A DNA stretch of 64,000 bases, taken from positions 1 to 64,000 of the forward strand of contig DATJTE010000078.1 in the NCBI GenBank assembly GCA_035503715.1. Direction: 5' to 3'. Both the position numbers and the translations under genes were made by a program. The notes under the pieces were generated by a model, which was not told the DNA's origin, ran no database searches, and saw nothing but the letters and a program-made list of their open reading frames with translations. Every line of letters begins with the position of its first letter. The stretch's first letter is position 1. This stretch comes from OAS926 sp035503715 (lineage in GTDB: Bacteria > Pseudomonadota > Alphaproteobacteria > Rhizobiales > Rhizobiaceae). Positions 10,999 through 19,471 of the stretch are shown piece after piece.

Positions 10999-11307
10999 GT
11001 GGTAGAGCCTCGGAAACAGACGGTCGGGCAGAGTGGAGCGGCGTCGCAGCCGGCCGCTTCGCGCTCGCTTGTCGGTATCCTCAAGGCGCCCGCCTTTCAG
11101 GTTGGCGCGCTGATGGGGCTTGTGTTCCTGCTCGCGTGGACCTTCGGGATTGGCAGTTCGACCGATGAGGTTTCGCGCGATGTGCTTGTCGGAGAGGAAC
11201 GCAACATCGCGTCGATCGCGGTTCTGTTCCTGAAAGCGCCGCTTGCCATGATTGCTGGCGGCCTGGTCCTCGATTTCCTCTCCAGGCGCTTGCGTGGCGG
11301 TGCATAG
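10999..11307 (+). CDS. Small membrane protein in nuo operon (short paralog)
   Basis: 102 residues from a GTG at 10999, with a polar N-terminus and two membrane helices (about 34-54 and 73-97). The helix regions align with the C-terminal half of the next protein: a GALMGLVFLL-type first helix and a second of the form AVLFLKAPLAMIAGGLVLDFLSRRL against AMLLLKAAGYMVMGGIAVEFIARKL. It therefore looks like a partial paralog. Spacing to nuoE is 14 bases and to the next gene 2 bases. Start moderately sure: AGGATCGG lies 8 bases before the GTG. Function unknown. Confidence 0.7.
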   Translation: MVEPRKQTVGQSGAASQPAASRSLVGILKAPAFQVGALMGLVFLLAWTFGIGSSTDEVSRDVLVGEERNIASIAVLFLKAPLAMIAGGLVLDFLSRRLRGGA

Positions 11308-11309
11308 CG

Positions 11310-11926
11310 ATGGTCGAGCGCGACAAGCCAAGATTTGGGCAACGCAGCACGATCGCGCCGGACGCGCGTGCGCTCAAGACGCGTCCGCTCGCCGGTTCGT
11401 CCATGCCGCAGCAGAGCCCGCACGTGATCTATCGCGACGGCGAAACGCAGCGGCCGACCTTCCATGATTCACATATCGAGAAGCATTGGCCGAAATATCT
11501 TGCGGTGGGCGCGGCGGTCTTTGCGCTGGTGTTCCTTATCTCCGACGGCAAGCGCGACGCGTTCGGGCTGGCGGTCGTACCGATCCTGTTCGGCGGCCTG
11601 AGCTATCTGTTCCTGAACGGACTGCGAAAGTCGTTGAACGGCATGCACACGGTGCGAACGCAGCTCTTTCGGTCGCGCCCCTTCCTCGCGGGAGGCGTCC
11701 TGGGGCTCTCCTATTTCATCTACTCGACCTTCATTCAGCCGACGACGGTCATGGGTGTCGAATGGGGATTACAGACGGCCTTCGACGACGGGTTCCAGCA
11801 GAAGGACCTTTCCGCCGTTGCCATGCTGCTTCTGAAAGCGGCCGGTTACATGGTGATGGGCGGCATCGCTGTTGAATTCATCGCCAGGAAATTGTTTGGC
11901 GCCGACAAGGCGGAGACGACGAAATA

Positions 11927-11927
<1 letters not shown>
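11310..11927 (+). CDS. Membrane protein in nuo operon (long paralog)
   Basis: 205 residues: a polar, basic N-terminus of about 65 residues, then four hydrophobic helices (about 67-85, 90-110, 128-146, 175-197), consistent with an inner-membrane protein with a cytoplasmic N-terminus. The last two helices match the preceding short protein, and both begin MVE followed by a charged segment. It overlaps the nuoF start by one base (TAATG), so it is translationally coupled to a core subunit. No known family recognised; a complex I assembly or stability role is inference from position. Confidence 0.75.
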
Positions 11928-13234
<1,307 letters not shown>

Positions 13235-13237
13235 GAC

Positions 13238-13810
13238 ATGCAGGACAGGCCCGCCGCCAAAATTCCGACCGAAATCGCCAGCGCGGTAAACCTGGTCGCG
13301 CACCCGGCCGCGGGGGCGGCGGCGTTTTCGGCGCTGTCGCTCGGCATGGCGAGCCAGATGTTCGGGGTCTGGATGGGCGCCATGGCTGGCGCTGTCGAGG
13401 CGTCGCGCAAGGCGTTGGAAGCGTTGGAGACGGATACCAAGGCCGCTCCGTCCGAGCCGGTACGCAGCGCCACCGTGACCGTGCTTGCCGATGCGCGCAA
13501 ATCGGCGGCGCGATCGACACACAAAGCCACGCCAAAGCCGCTTGCCGTCTCGGCTCCAGTGACGAAGGCCGAGCCCGCGAAGCCTCTGACCTTGAGCGAG
13601 CCGACACAGGCGGATGATCTGAAGCTGATCCCCGGCATCGGCCCGAAAGTGGAGAAGGTGCTGAACGGCTTCGGCGTCTGGACCTATGCGCAGATCGCCG
13701 CGTGGACGCCGGACGAAGCCGCCGCGATGGACAATCGCCTGTCATTTGGCGGTCGTATCGAACGGGATGGTTGGGTCGCGCAAGCCAGCAGATTGCGGGC
13801 GAGGAGCTGA
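13238..13810 (+). CDS. Nuo-operon protein with the same C-terminal HhH-like domain as NuoE
   Basis: 190 residues in two parts. The N-terminus (about 8-65) is alanine-rich with amphipathic or weakly hydrophobic stretches (PAAGAAAFSALSLGMASQMF) that recall phasin-like helices. A variable linker follows. The C-terminal 65 residues begin DDLKLIPGIGPKVEKVLNGF and then keep TYAQIAAW, a conserved LSFGGRIERDGW and a final basic helix. They match the NuoE extension position by position. The GIGPK turn is a helix-hairpin-helix signature; related tails occur on alphaproteobacterial ribosomal protein L21. Three bases behind nuoF. Function unknown. Confidence 0.8.
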   Translation: MQDRPAAKIPTEIASAVNLVAHPAAGAAAFSALSLGMASQMFGVWMGAMAGAVEASRKALEALETDTKAAPSEPVRSATVTVLADARKSAARSTHKATPKPLAVSAPVTKAEPAKPLTLSEPTQADDLKLIPGIGPKVEKVLNGFGVWTYAQIAAWTPDEAAAMDNRLSFGGRIERDGWVAQASRLRARS

Positions 13811-13817
13811 GACGGCC

Positions 13818-14141
13818 ATGGCGACCGAGGTTCACGATACGCGCGATGTGCTTCACGTGAAGAACGCGACCGTCGCCAATTCGCGGTTCGAGGACGTGAA
13901 CCTGTCGAACTCGCACTTCCATGTCACGAACCTGTCGGCAGCGGTTTTCGACAAGGTGCTGCTCGCCAATGCACGCGTCAACAACGCCAACCTGTCGGGC
14001 GTGTTCCTGTCCGACGTGAACATGAGCAATGTTAGGATCGAGAAGGCAATCTGGACGGGGATGACGATCGACGGCGTTAAGGTCGACGATCTCTTCAAGG
14101 CATACGAGGCAGCACAGGCCGCCGAAGGCGGGGGCTCCTAG
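13818..14141 (+). CDS. Pentapeptide-repeat protein
   Basis: 107 residues. The middle (about 15-85) is a run of degenerate five-residue repeats of the A(N/D)LxX type, seen as NATVA, NSRFE, DVNLS, NSHFH, VTNLS, AAVFD, NANLS, DVNMS. These fold into a right-handed quadrilateral beta-helix. A short helical tail rich in Ala follows. ATG at 13818 is set by the repeat frame and by the preceding stop at 13810. Lies between the HhH-like protein and a DUF3291 gene inside the nuo operon; the role is unknown and no enzyme domain is attached. Confidence 0.82.
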   Translation: MATEVHDTRDVLHVKNATVANSRFEDVNLSNSHFHVTNLSAAVFDKVLLANARVNNANLSGVFLSDVNMSNVRIEKAIWTGMTIDGVKVDDLFKAYEAAQAAEGGGS

Positions 14142-14143
14142 CC

Positions 14144-14605
14144 ATGCATCTCGCCCAGCTCAACATCGCCAGGCTGAAATACGATTTCGAGGATCCGCGG
14201 GTCGCGGATTTCGTCAACAGCCTCGAGAGCGTGAACGCCGCTGCGGAGCAGAGTGAGGGGTTCGTCTGGCGCCTGAATGACGATGGCGCCCAGGCAGCTT
14301 CGATCCCTGCGTTTTCGGACGAGCGGATCGTCGCGAATATGAGCGTCTGGCGCGACGCTGAGTGCCTTGAGCGCTACGTTTGGACCTCCGTTCACAAAGA
14401 GGTCTATCGGCGCGGCGCCGAGTGGTTCGAAGTACTGGATGGCCAGCATTTTGTGATGTGGTGGGTTGACGAGGGGCATATTCCGACGCTTGAGGAAGCG
14501 AAGGCGCGACTCGACAGCTTGAACGAGAACGGCAACAGCGACTTTGCCTTTGGCTGGTCGCACCTGCCGCACGTAAAGCTCTGGCAGCAGGCGCGCTGCG
14601 CCTGA
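14144..14605 (+). CDS. DUF3291 domain protein
   Basis: 153 residues, almost all one DUF3291 domain, a fold related to antibiotic-biosynthesis monooxygenases and dimeric alpha-beta barrels. Recognised from HLAQLNIARLKYDFEDPRVADF at the start (only part quoted here: LAQLNIARLKYDFEDP), the GFVWRL motif, MSVWRD, and a conserved HFVMWWVDEGHIPTLEEA. Substrate unknown. Two bases behind the pentapeptide gene and 15 before nuoG, so it belongs to the nuo transcript. Tryptophan-rich, as the family usually is. Confidence 0.85.
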   Translation: MHLAQLNIARLKYDFEDPRVADFVNSLESVNAAAEQSEGFVWRLNDDGAQAASIPAFSDERIVANMSVWRDAECLERYVWTSVHKEVYRRGAEWFEVLDGQHFVMWWVDEGHIPTLEEAKARLDSLNENGNSDFAFGWSHLPHVKLWQQARCA

Positions 14606-14620
14606 CCGGGAAAGTAGAGA

Positions 14621-16702
14621 ATGGCAAAGCTCAAGGTCGACGGGAAAGAGATCGAGGTACCCGAACATTACACGCTGCTCCAGGCGTGTGAGGAAGCGGG
14701 CGCGGAAGTGCCGCGCTTCTGCTTCCATGAGCGGCTGTCGATCGCCGGCAACTGCCGCATGTGCCTGATCGAAGTGAAGGGCGGGCCGCCGAAGCCACAG
14801 GCAAGCTGCGCCATGGGCGTCCGCGACCTCCGCCCCGGCCCGAATGGCGAAGCGCCGGAAGTCTTCACCACCACGCCGATGGTCAAGAAGGCTCGCGAAG
14901 GCGTGATGGAGTTTCTGCTGATCAACCATCCGCTCGACTGCCCGATCTGCGATCAGGGCGGCGAGTGCGATTTGCAGGACCAGGCGATGGCGTTCGGCGT
15001 CGACGCCTCGCGCTACCAGGAGAACAAGCGCGCCGTCGAAGACAAATATATAGGCCCGCTGGTGAAGACGATCATGACGCGCTGCATCCACTGCACGCGC
15101 TGCGTCCGCTTCACCACCGAAGTCGCCGGCATTTCCGAACTCGGCCTGATCGGTCGTGGCGAGGACGCCGAGATCACGACCTATCTCGAACAGGCGATGA
15201 CCTCGGAACTGCAGGGCAACGTGATCGACCTGTGCCCGGTCGGTGCGCTGACCTCGAAGCCTTACGCCTTCCAGGCGCGGCCGTGGGAGCTGACGAAGAC
15301 CGAATCCATCGACGTGATGGACGCGGTCGGCTCGGCGATCCGCGTCGATAGCCGCGGCCGCGAGGTAATGCGCATCCTGCCGCGCGTCAACGAGCAGGTG
15401 AACGAGGAGTGGATCTCCGACAAGACGCGCTTCATCTGGGACGGCCTGCGCTCGCAGCGCCTCGACCGGCCTTATGTCCGCAAAGGCTCGAAGCTTGTCC
15501 AGTCAAGCTGGGGCGATGCGTTCGAGACGATCAAGGCGGCGGTCGGCAAGGTGAGCGGCGACAAGATCGGCGCGATCGCCGGCGACCTCGCGACCGTCGA
15601 GGAGATGTATGCGCTGAAGCTGCTGATGGCTTCGCTGGGCTCGGAGAACATCGACTGCCGCCAGGACGGCGCAGCGCTCGATCCGGCGAATGGTCGCGCC
15701 AGCTACATCTTCAACCCGACCATCGAAGGCATCGAGAAGGCGGACGGCTTCCTGATCATCGGCGCCAATCCGCGCTTTGAAGCCTCGGTGCTGAACGCTC
15801 GCATTCGCAAGCGGGTGCGCGCCGGCGATTTCCCCGTTGGCGTGATCGGCAATGTCGGCGATTTGCGATTTAATTACGATAACTTGGGCGCGGGTCCGGA
15901 CTCGTTACGTGAACTTGCCGACGGCAACTCCAAATTCATGGATGCGCTGCGCAATGCCAAGAACCCGCTTGTCATCGTCGGGCAGGGCGCCCTGTCACGC
16001 GCTGATGGCGGTGCCGTGCTTGGCCTTGCCGCAAAGATCGCCGCCGATCTGAACGCAGTGCGCGAGGACTGGAACGGTTTTGCCGTGCTTCACTCGGCTG
16101 CCGCCAGAGTCGGCGGCCTCGACGTCGGCTTCGTGCCGGGCGCCAACGGCAAGGTGACGAAGGAAATCGCCGAGGAGTCGGAGGTTCTTTTCCTGCTCGG
16201 CGCTGACGAGATGGACATGAAGGCGGTCGAGGCAGGCTTCGTCGTCTATATCGGCTCGCATGGCGATGCCGGCGCGCATCGCGCGGACGTCATCCTGCCG
16301 GGTTCGGCCTACACGGAAAAATCCGGCACCTATGTCAATACCGAAGGCCGGGTGCAGCAGACCAACCGTGCCGGTTTCGCGCCGGGCGAGGCGAAGGAAG
16401 ACTGGGCGATCCTGCGCGCGCTGTCGGATGTGCTCGGCAAGAAGCTGCCGTTCGACTCGCTGGCGCAACTGCGCAAGAAGCTCCACGCCGAACATCCGCA
16501 TTTCGCGGCAGTCGACAAGATCAAGGCTGGTGACCCCGCCGATGTATCGAAGATAGCCGCATCAGGCGGCAAGCTCGACAAGACGGCTTTCGTCTCGCCG
16601 GTAAAAGACTTCTATCTCACCAATCCGATTGCGCGCGCTTCCGCCGTGATGGCCGAGTGCTCAGCGCTCCACAAGGGCAATTTCAAGCAGGCGGCGGAAT
16701 AG
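14621..16702 (+). CDS. nuoG: NADH-quinone oxidoreductase subunit G
   Basis: Largest peripheral-arm subunit (693 residues), carrying several clusters between NuoF and NuoI. N-terminal [2Fe-2S] ligands: PRFCFHERLSIAGNCRMC plus a further cysteine in QASC. Next comes the His/Cys N5 site in HPLDCPICDQGGECDLQDQ, then N4 ligands RCIHCTRCVRF and DLCPVGAL. The remaining two thirds is the molybdopterin-oxidoreductase-like domain without a molybdenum cofactor. Typical of the mitochondrial/alphaproteobacterial 75-kDa form. A GAGAATG context provides the start. Confidence 0.98.
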   Translation: MAKLKVDGKEIEVPEHYTLLQACEEAGAEVPRFCFHERLSIAGNCRMCLIEVKGGPPKPQASCAMGVRDLRPGPNGEAPEVFTTTPMVKKAREGVMEFLLINHPLDCPICDQGGECDLQDQAMAFGVDASRYQENKRAVEDKYIGPLVKTIMTRCIHCTRCVRFTTEVAGISELGLIGRGEDAEITTYLEQAMTSELQGNVIDLCPVGALTSKPYAFQARPWELTKTESIDVMDAVGSAIRVDSRGREVMRILPRVNEQVNEEWISDKTRFIWDGLRSQRLDRPYVRKGSKLVQSSWGDAFETIKAAVGKVSGDKIGAIAGDLATVEEMYALKLLMASLGSENIDCRQDGAALDPANGRASYIFNPTIEGIEKADGFLIIGANPRFEASVLNARIRKRVRAGDFPVGVIGNVGDLRFNYDNLGAGPDSLRELADGNSKFMDALRNAKNPLVIVGQGALSRADGGAVLGLAAKIAADLNAVREDWNGFAVLHSAAARVGGLDVGFVPGANGKVTKEIAEESEVLFLLGADEMDMKAVEAGFVVYIGSHGDAGAHRADVILPGSAYTEKSGTYVNTEGRVQQTNRAGFAPGEAKEDWAILRALSDVLGKKLPFDSLAQLRKKLHAEHPHFAAVDKIKAGDPADVSKIAASGGKLDKTAFVSPVKDFYLTNPIARASAVMAECSALHKGNFKQAAE

Positions 16703-16705
16703 GGC

Positions 16706-17755
16706 ATGGAAGACAGCTTCTTCTCCTTCTACGTTCTGCCGGCGCTGATCATCCTGGCGAAGTCGGTCGCGCTGATCGTCATCCTGCTGATCTTCGTCGC
16801 CTACATTCTTTACGCCGACCGCAAGGTCTGGGCGGCGGTGCAGCTTCGCCGCGGGCCGAACGTCGTCGGCCCATGGGGCCTGCTGCAATCCTTCGCCGAC
16901 CTTTTGAAGTTCGTGGTGAAGGAGCCGATCATTCCGTCCGGCGCCAACAAGGGCGTGTTCCTGATGGCCCCGCTTGTCTCGGCGGTGCTGGCGCTCGCGG
17001 CCTGGGCGGTCATCCCGGTCAATGAAGGCTGGGCAGTCGCTAACATCAATGTCGGCATCCTCTACGTTTTCGCCATCTCGTCGCTGGAAGTCTATGGCGT
17101 CATCATGGGCGGCTGGGCGTCGAACTCGAAATATCCGTTCCTCGGCGCGCTACGCTCGGCCGCGCAGATGGTTTCCTACGAAGTCTCGATCGGCTTCGTC
17201 ATCATCACCGTGCTGCTCGCCGTCGGTTCGCTGAACCTGACCGACATCGTGATGTCGCAGCAGGACGGCCTTGGGACGCGCCTCGGCCTGGACAGCTCGT
17301 TCCTCGACTGGCACTGGCTGGCGCTGTTCCCGATGTTTGTCGTGTTCTTCATTTCCGCACTTGCCGAGACGAACCGCCCGCCCTTCGATCTGGTCGAGGC
17401 GGAGTCCGAGCTCGTCGCCGGCCACATGATCGAGTATTCGGCGACGCCGTTCCTGCTCTTCTTCCTCGGCGAATACGTCGCGATCGTGCTGATGTGCGCG
17501 CTGACCACGATCCTGTTCCTCGGCGGCTGGCTGCCGCCACTGGACATCGCGCCTTTTACCTGGGTGCCGGGCGTCGTGTGGTTCGTGCTAAAAGTCTGCT
17601 TCGTGTTCTTCATGTTCGCCATGGTGAAGGCGTTCGTGCCCCGCTACCGTTACGACCAGCTGATGCGGCTGGGCTGGAAGGTCTTCCTGCCGCTGTCGCT
17701 GTTCATGGTCGTCGCCACCGCCGCCTTCCTGAAGCTCACGGGGATCGTCGCGTGA
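16706..17755 (+). CDS. nuoH: NADH-quinone oxidoreductase subunit H
   Basis: Membrane subunit that closes the quinone chamber against NuoB/NuoD. 349 residues with about eight helices. Signatures: YADRKVWAAVQLRRGPNVVGPWGLLQ near the N-terminus (here abbreviated YADRKVWAAVQLRRGPN) and the strictly conserved acidic loop AETNRPPFDLVEAESELVAG. The stop (TGA) shares one base with the next small gene's ATG. Confidence 0.98.
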   Translation: MEDSFFSFYVLPALIILAKSVALIVILLIFVAYILYADRKVWAAVQLRRGPNVVGPWGLLQSFADLLKFVVKEPIIPSGANKGVFLMAPLVSAVLALAAWAVIPVNEGWAVANINVGILYVFAISSLEVYGVIMGGWASNSKYPFLGALRSAAQMVSYEVSIGFVIITVLLAVGSLNLTDIVMSQQDGLGTRLGLDSSFLDWHWLALFPMFVVFFISALAETNRPPFDLVEAESELVAGHMIEYSATPFLLFFLGEYVAIVLMCALTTILFLGGWLPPLDIAPFTWVPGVVWFVLKVCFVFFMFAMVKAFVPRYRYDQLMRLGWKVFLPLSLFMVVATAAFLKLTGIVA

Positions 17756-17946
17756 TGTCGGGTATGATGATGGGAGCGATCGCTGGCGGGATCATAGGCG
17801 TCGTGAGCTTTATCGGGCTCAGGATGCTTGCCGGCCGCGTCGAGCTTCCCGAGACAAAGACCGTGCTCAATACGGTGGGTATCGTCGATCTGGCGCTGTT
17901 CCCTGTCTTAGGCGCCTTCATCGGCGGACTCATCACTGGAGATTGA
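17755..17946 (+). CDS. Small membrane protein between nuoH and nuoI
   Basis: 63 residues beginning MSGMMMGAIAGGIIG, with two hydrophobic segments (about 4-24 and 40-60) separated by a short charged loop (RVELPETK). Starts in the last base of the nuoH stop (TGATG) and ends one base before the nuoI ATG, the tight packing of a co-translated gene. Not a core complex I subunit. It differs from the small protein after nuoC. Function unknown. Confidence 0.72.
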   Translation: MSGMMMGAIAGGIIGVVSFIGLRMLAGRVELPETKTVLNTVGIVDLALFPVLGAFIGGLITGD

Positions 17947-17947
17947 A

Positions 17948-18439
17948 ATGTCCGCCCTAACTCAAGCCGCCAAGGGACTGCTGCTCCGCGAATTCGTCGG
18001 TGCATTCTTCCTGTCGATGCGCCAGTTCTTCGCGCCGAAGGCCACGCTGAACTATCCGCACGAAAAGGGACCGGTCAGCCCGCGCTTCCGCGGCGAACAT
18101 GCGCTGCGCCGTTATCCGAACGGTGAGGAACGCTGCATCGCCTGCAAGCTCTGCGAGGCGATCTGCCCGGCGCAGGCCATCACCATCGAGGCCGGCCCGC
18201 GCCGCAACGACGGCACGCGCCGCACGGTGCGCTACGACATCGACATGGTGAAGTGCATCTATTGCGGCTTCTGCCAGGAGGCCTGCCCGGTCGACGCCAT
18301 CGTCGAGGGGCCGAATTTCGAGTTCGCGACGGAGACGCGCGAGGAGCTCTACTACGACAAGGACAAGCTTTTGGCGAACGGCGACCGCTGGGAGCGCGAA
18401 CTTGCGCGCAACCAGGTGCTCGATGCGCCGTATCGCTGA
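17948..18439 (+). CDS. nuoI: NADH-quinone oxidoreductase subunit I
   Basis: Ferredoxin-like subunit (163 residues) carrying two [4Fe-4S] clusters (N6a, N6b) that hand electrons to NuoB. Two full motifs are seen: CIACKLCEAICPAQAI (about residue 60) and CIYCGFCQEACPVDAI (about residue 99). The N-terminal helix (LREFVGAFFLSMRQFF) lies along the membrane surface. One base behind the small membrane protein. A 90-base gap without a gene follows before nuoJ. Confidence 0.98.
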   Translation: MSALTQAAKGLLLREFVGAFFLSMRQFFAPKATLNYPHEKGPVSPRFRGEHALRRYPNGEERCIACKLCEAICPAQAITIEAGPRRNDGTRRTVRYDIDMVKCIYCGFCQEACPVDAIVEGPNFEFATETREELYYDKDKLLANGDRWERELARNQVLDAPYR

Positions 18440-18529
18440 GAATTGACGATGGACGGGCGTCAGCCCGCCTTCTAAAGGAACACGCGGCTTGCGGCAACGC
18501 CGGAGCCAAACGGGGAAGCCGGAACTGCA

Positions 18530-19150
18530 ATGCTTAACGGACTAGAGGCGGTCTTTTTCTACTTGTTCGCCTTCGTCGCGATCGCGGCGGCGTTCATGGT
18601 CATTTCCGCGCGCAATCCCGTGCACTCGGTGCTCTATCTGATCCTAACCTTCTTCAACGCGGCCGGCCTGTTCCTGCTCACCGGCGCCGAATTTTTGGCG
18701 ATGATCCTGCTGGTCGTCTATGTCGGCGCGGTCGCAGTGCTCTTCCTCTTCGTCGTCATGATGCTCGACGTCGATTTCGCCGAGCTGAAGGAAGGCGCGC
18801 TGCAATACGCGCCGATCGGCGCGGTGATCGGACTGATTCTTGCGGGCGAACTGATCGTCGTGCTCGGCGGCTACGCGTTCTCGCCGGAAATCGCGGCGCA
18901 TGCGGCAAAGCCGATCCCCGATATCGCGACACGTCACAATACGGCAGCGCTCGGCGACATCCTCTACACGGACTACATCCACTACTTCCAGATCGCCGGC
19001 ATGGTGCTCTTGGTCGCCATGATCGGCGCGATCGTGCTGACGCTCAGGCACAAGGAAGGCGTCAAGCGCCAGAACATTTCCGCGCAGGTCGCGCGCACGC
19101 CGGCGACGGCCATCGAGACCAAGAAGGTCGAAACGGGGAAGGGGATCTGA
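18530..19150 (+). CDS. nuoJ: NADH-quinone oxidoreductase subunit J
   Basis: Membrane-arm subunit, 206 residues with five helices. The pi-bulge helix region LAMILLVVYVGAVAVLFLFVVMMLDVD, which takes part in coupling, is conserved (quoted in part: MILLVVYVGAVAVLFLF). The C-terminus is a polar tail of about 35 residues (KEGVKRQNISAQVARTP) as in other alphaproteobacteria. Two bases before nuoK. Confidence 0.97.
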   Translation: MLNGLEAVFFYLFAFVAIAAAFMVISARNPVHSVLYLILTFFNAAGLFLLTGAEFLAMILLVVYVGAVAVLFLFVVMMLDVDFAELKEGALQYAPIGAVIGLILAGELIVVLGGYAFSPEIAAHAAKPIPDIATRHNTAALGDILYTDYIHYFQIAGMVLLVAMIGAIVLTLRHKEGVKRQNISAQVARTPATAIETKKVETGKGI

Positions 19151-19152
19151 CG

Positions 19153-19461
19153 ATGACTGTCGGCATCGCGCACTATCTGACTCTTTCGGCGATCCTCTTC
19201 ACGCTCGGCGTGTTCGGCATTTTCCTGAACCGCAAGAACGTCATCATCATTCTGATGTCGATCGAGCTGATCCTGCTCGCGGTAAACATCAATTTTGTCG
19301 CCTTCTCGGCCGCGCTTGGCGATCTCGTCGGACAGGTGTTCGCGCTGTTTGTGCTGACCGTCGCCGCGGCCGAAGCCGCGATCGGGCTGGCGATCCTCGT
19401 CGTCTTCTTCCGCAACCGCGGCTCGATCGCGGTGGAAGACGTCAACATGATGAAGGGCTGA
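19153..19461 (+). CDS. nuoK: NADH-quinone oxidoreductase subunit K
   Basis: Small membrane-arm subunit (102 residues, three helices) homologous to MrpC. The two conserved membrane glutamates of the proton path are present, in MSIELILLAVNINF and in VAAAEAAIGLAILV. The start ATGACTGTC at 19153 lies in normal operon spacing. Confidence 0.98.
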   Translation: MTVGIAHYLTLSAILFTLGVFGIFLNRKNVIIILMSIELILLAVNINFVAFSAALGDLVGQVFALFVLTVAAAEAAIGLAILVVFFRNRGSIAVEDVNMMKG

Positions 19462-19471
19462 CGCGAAGACT

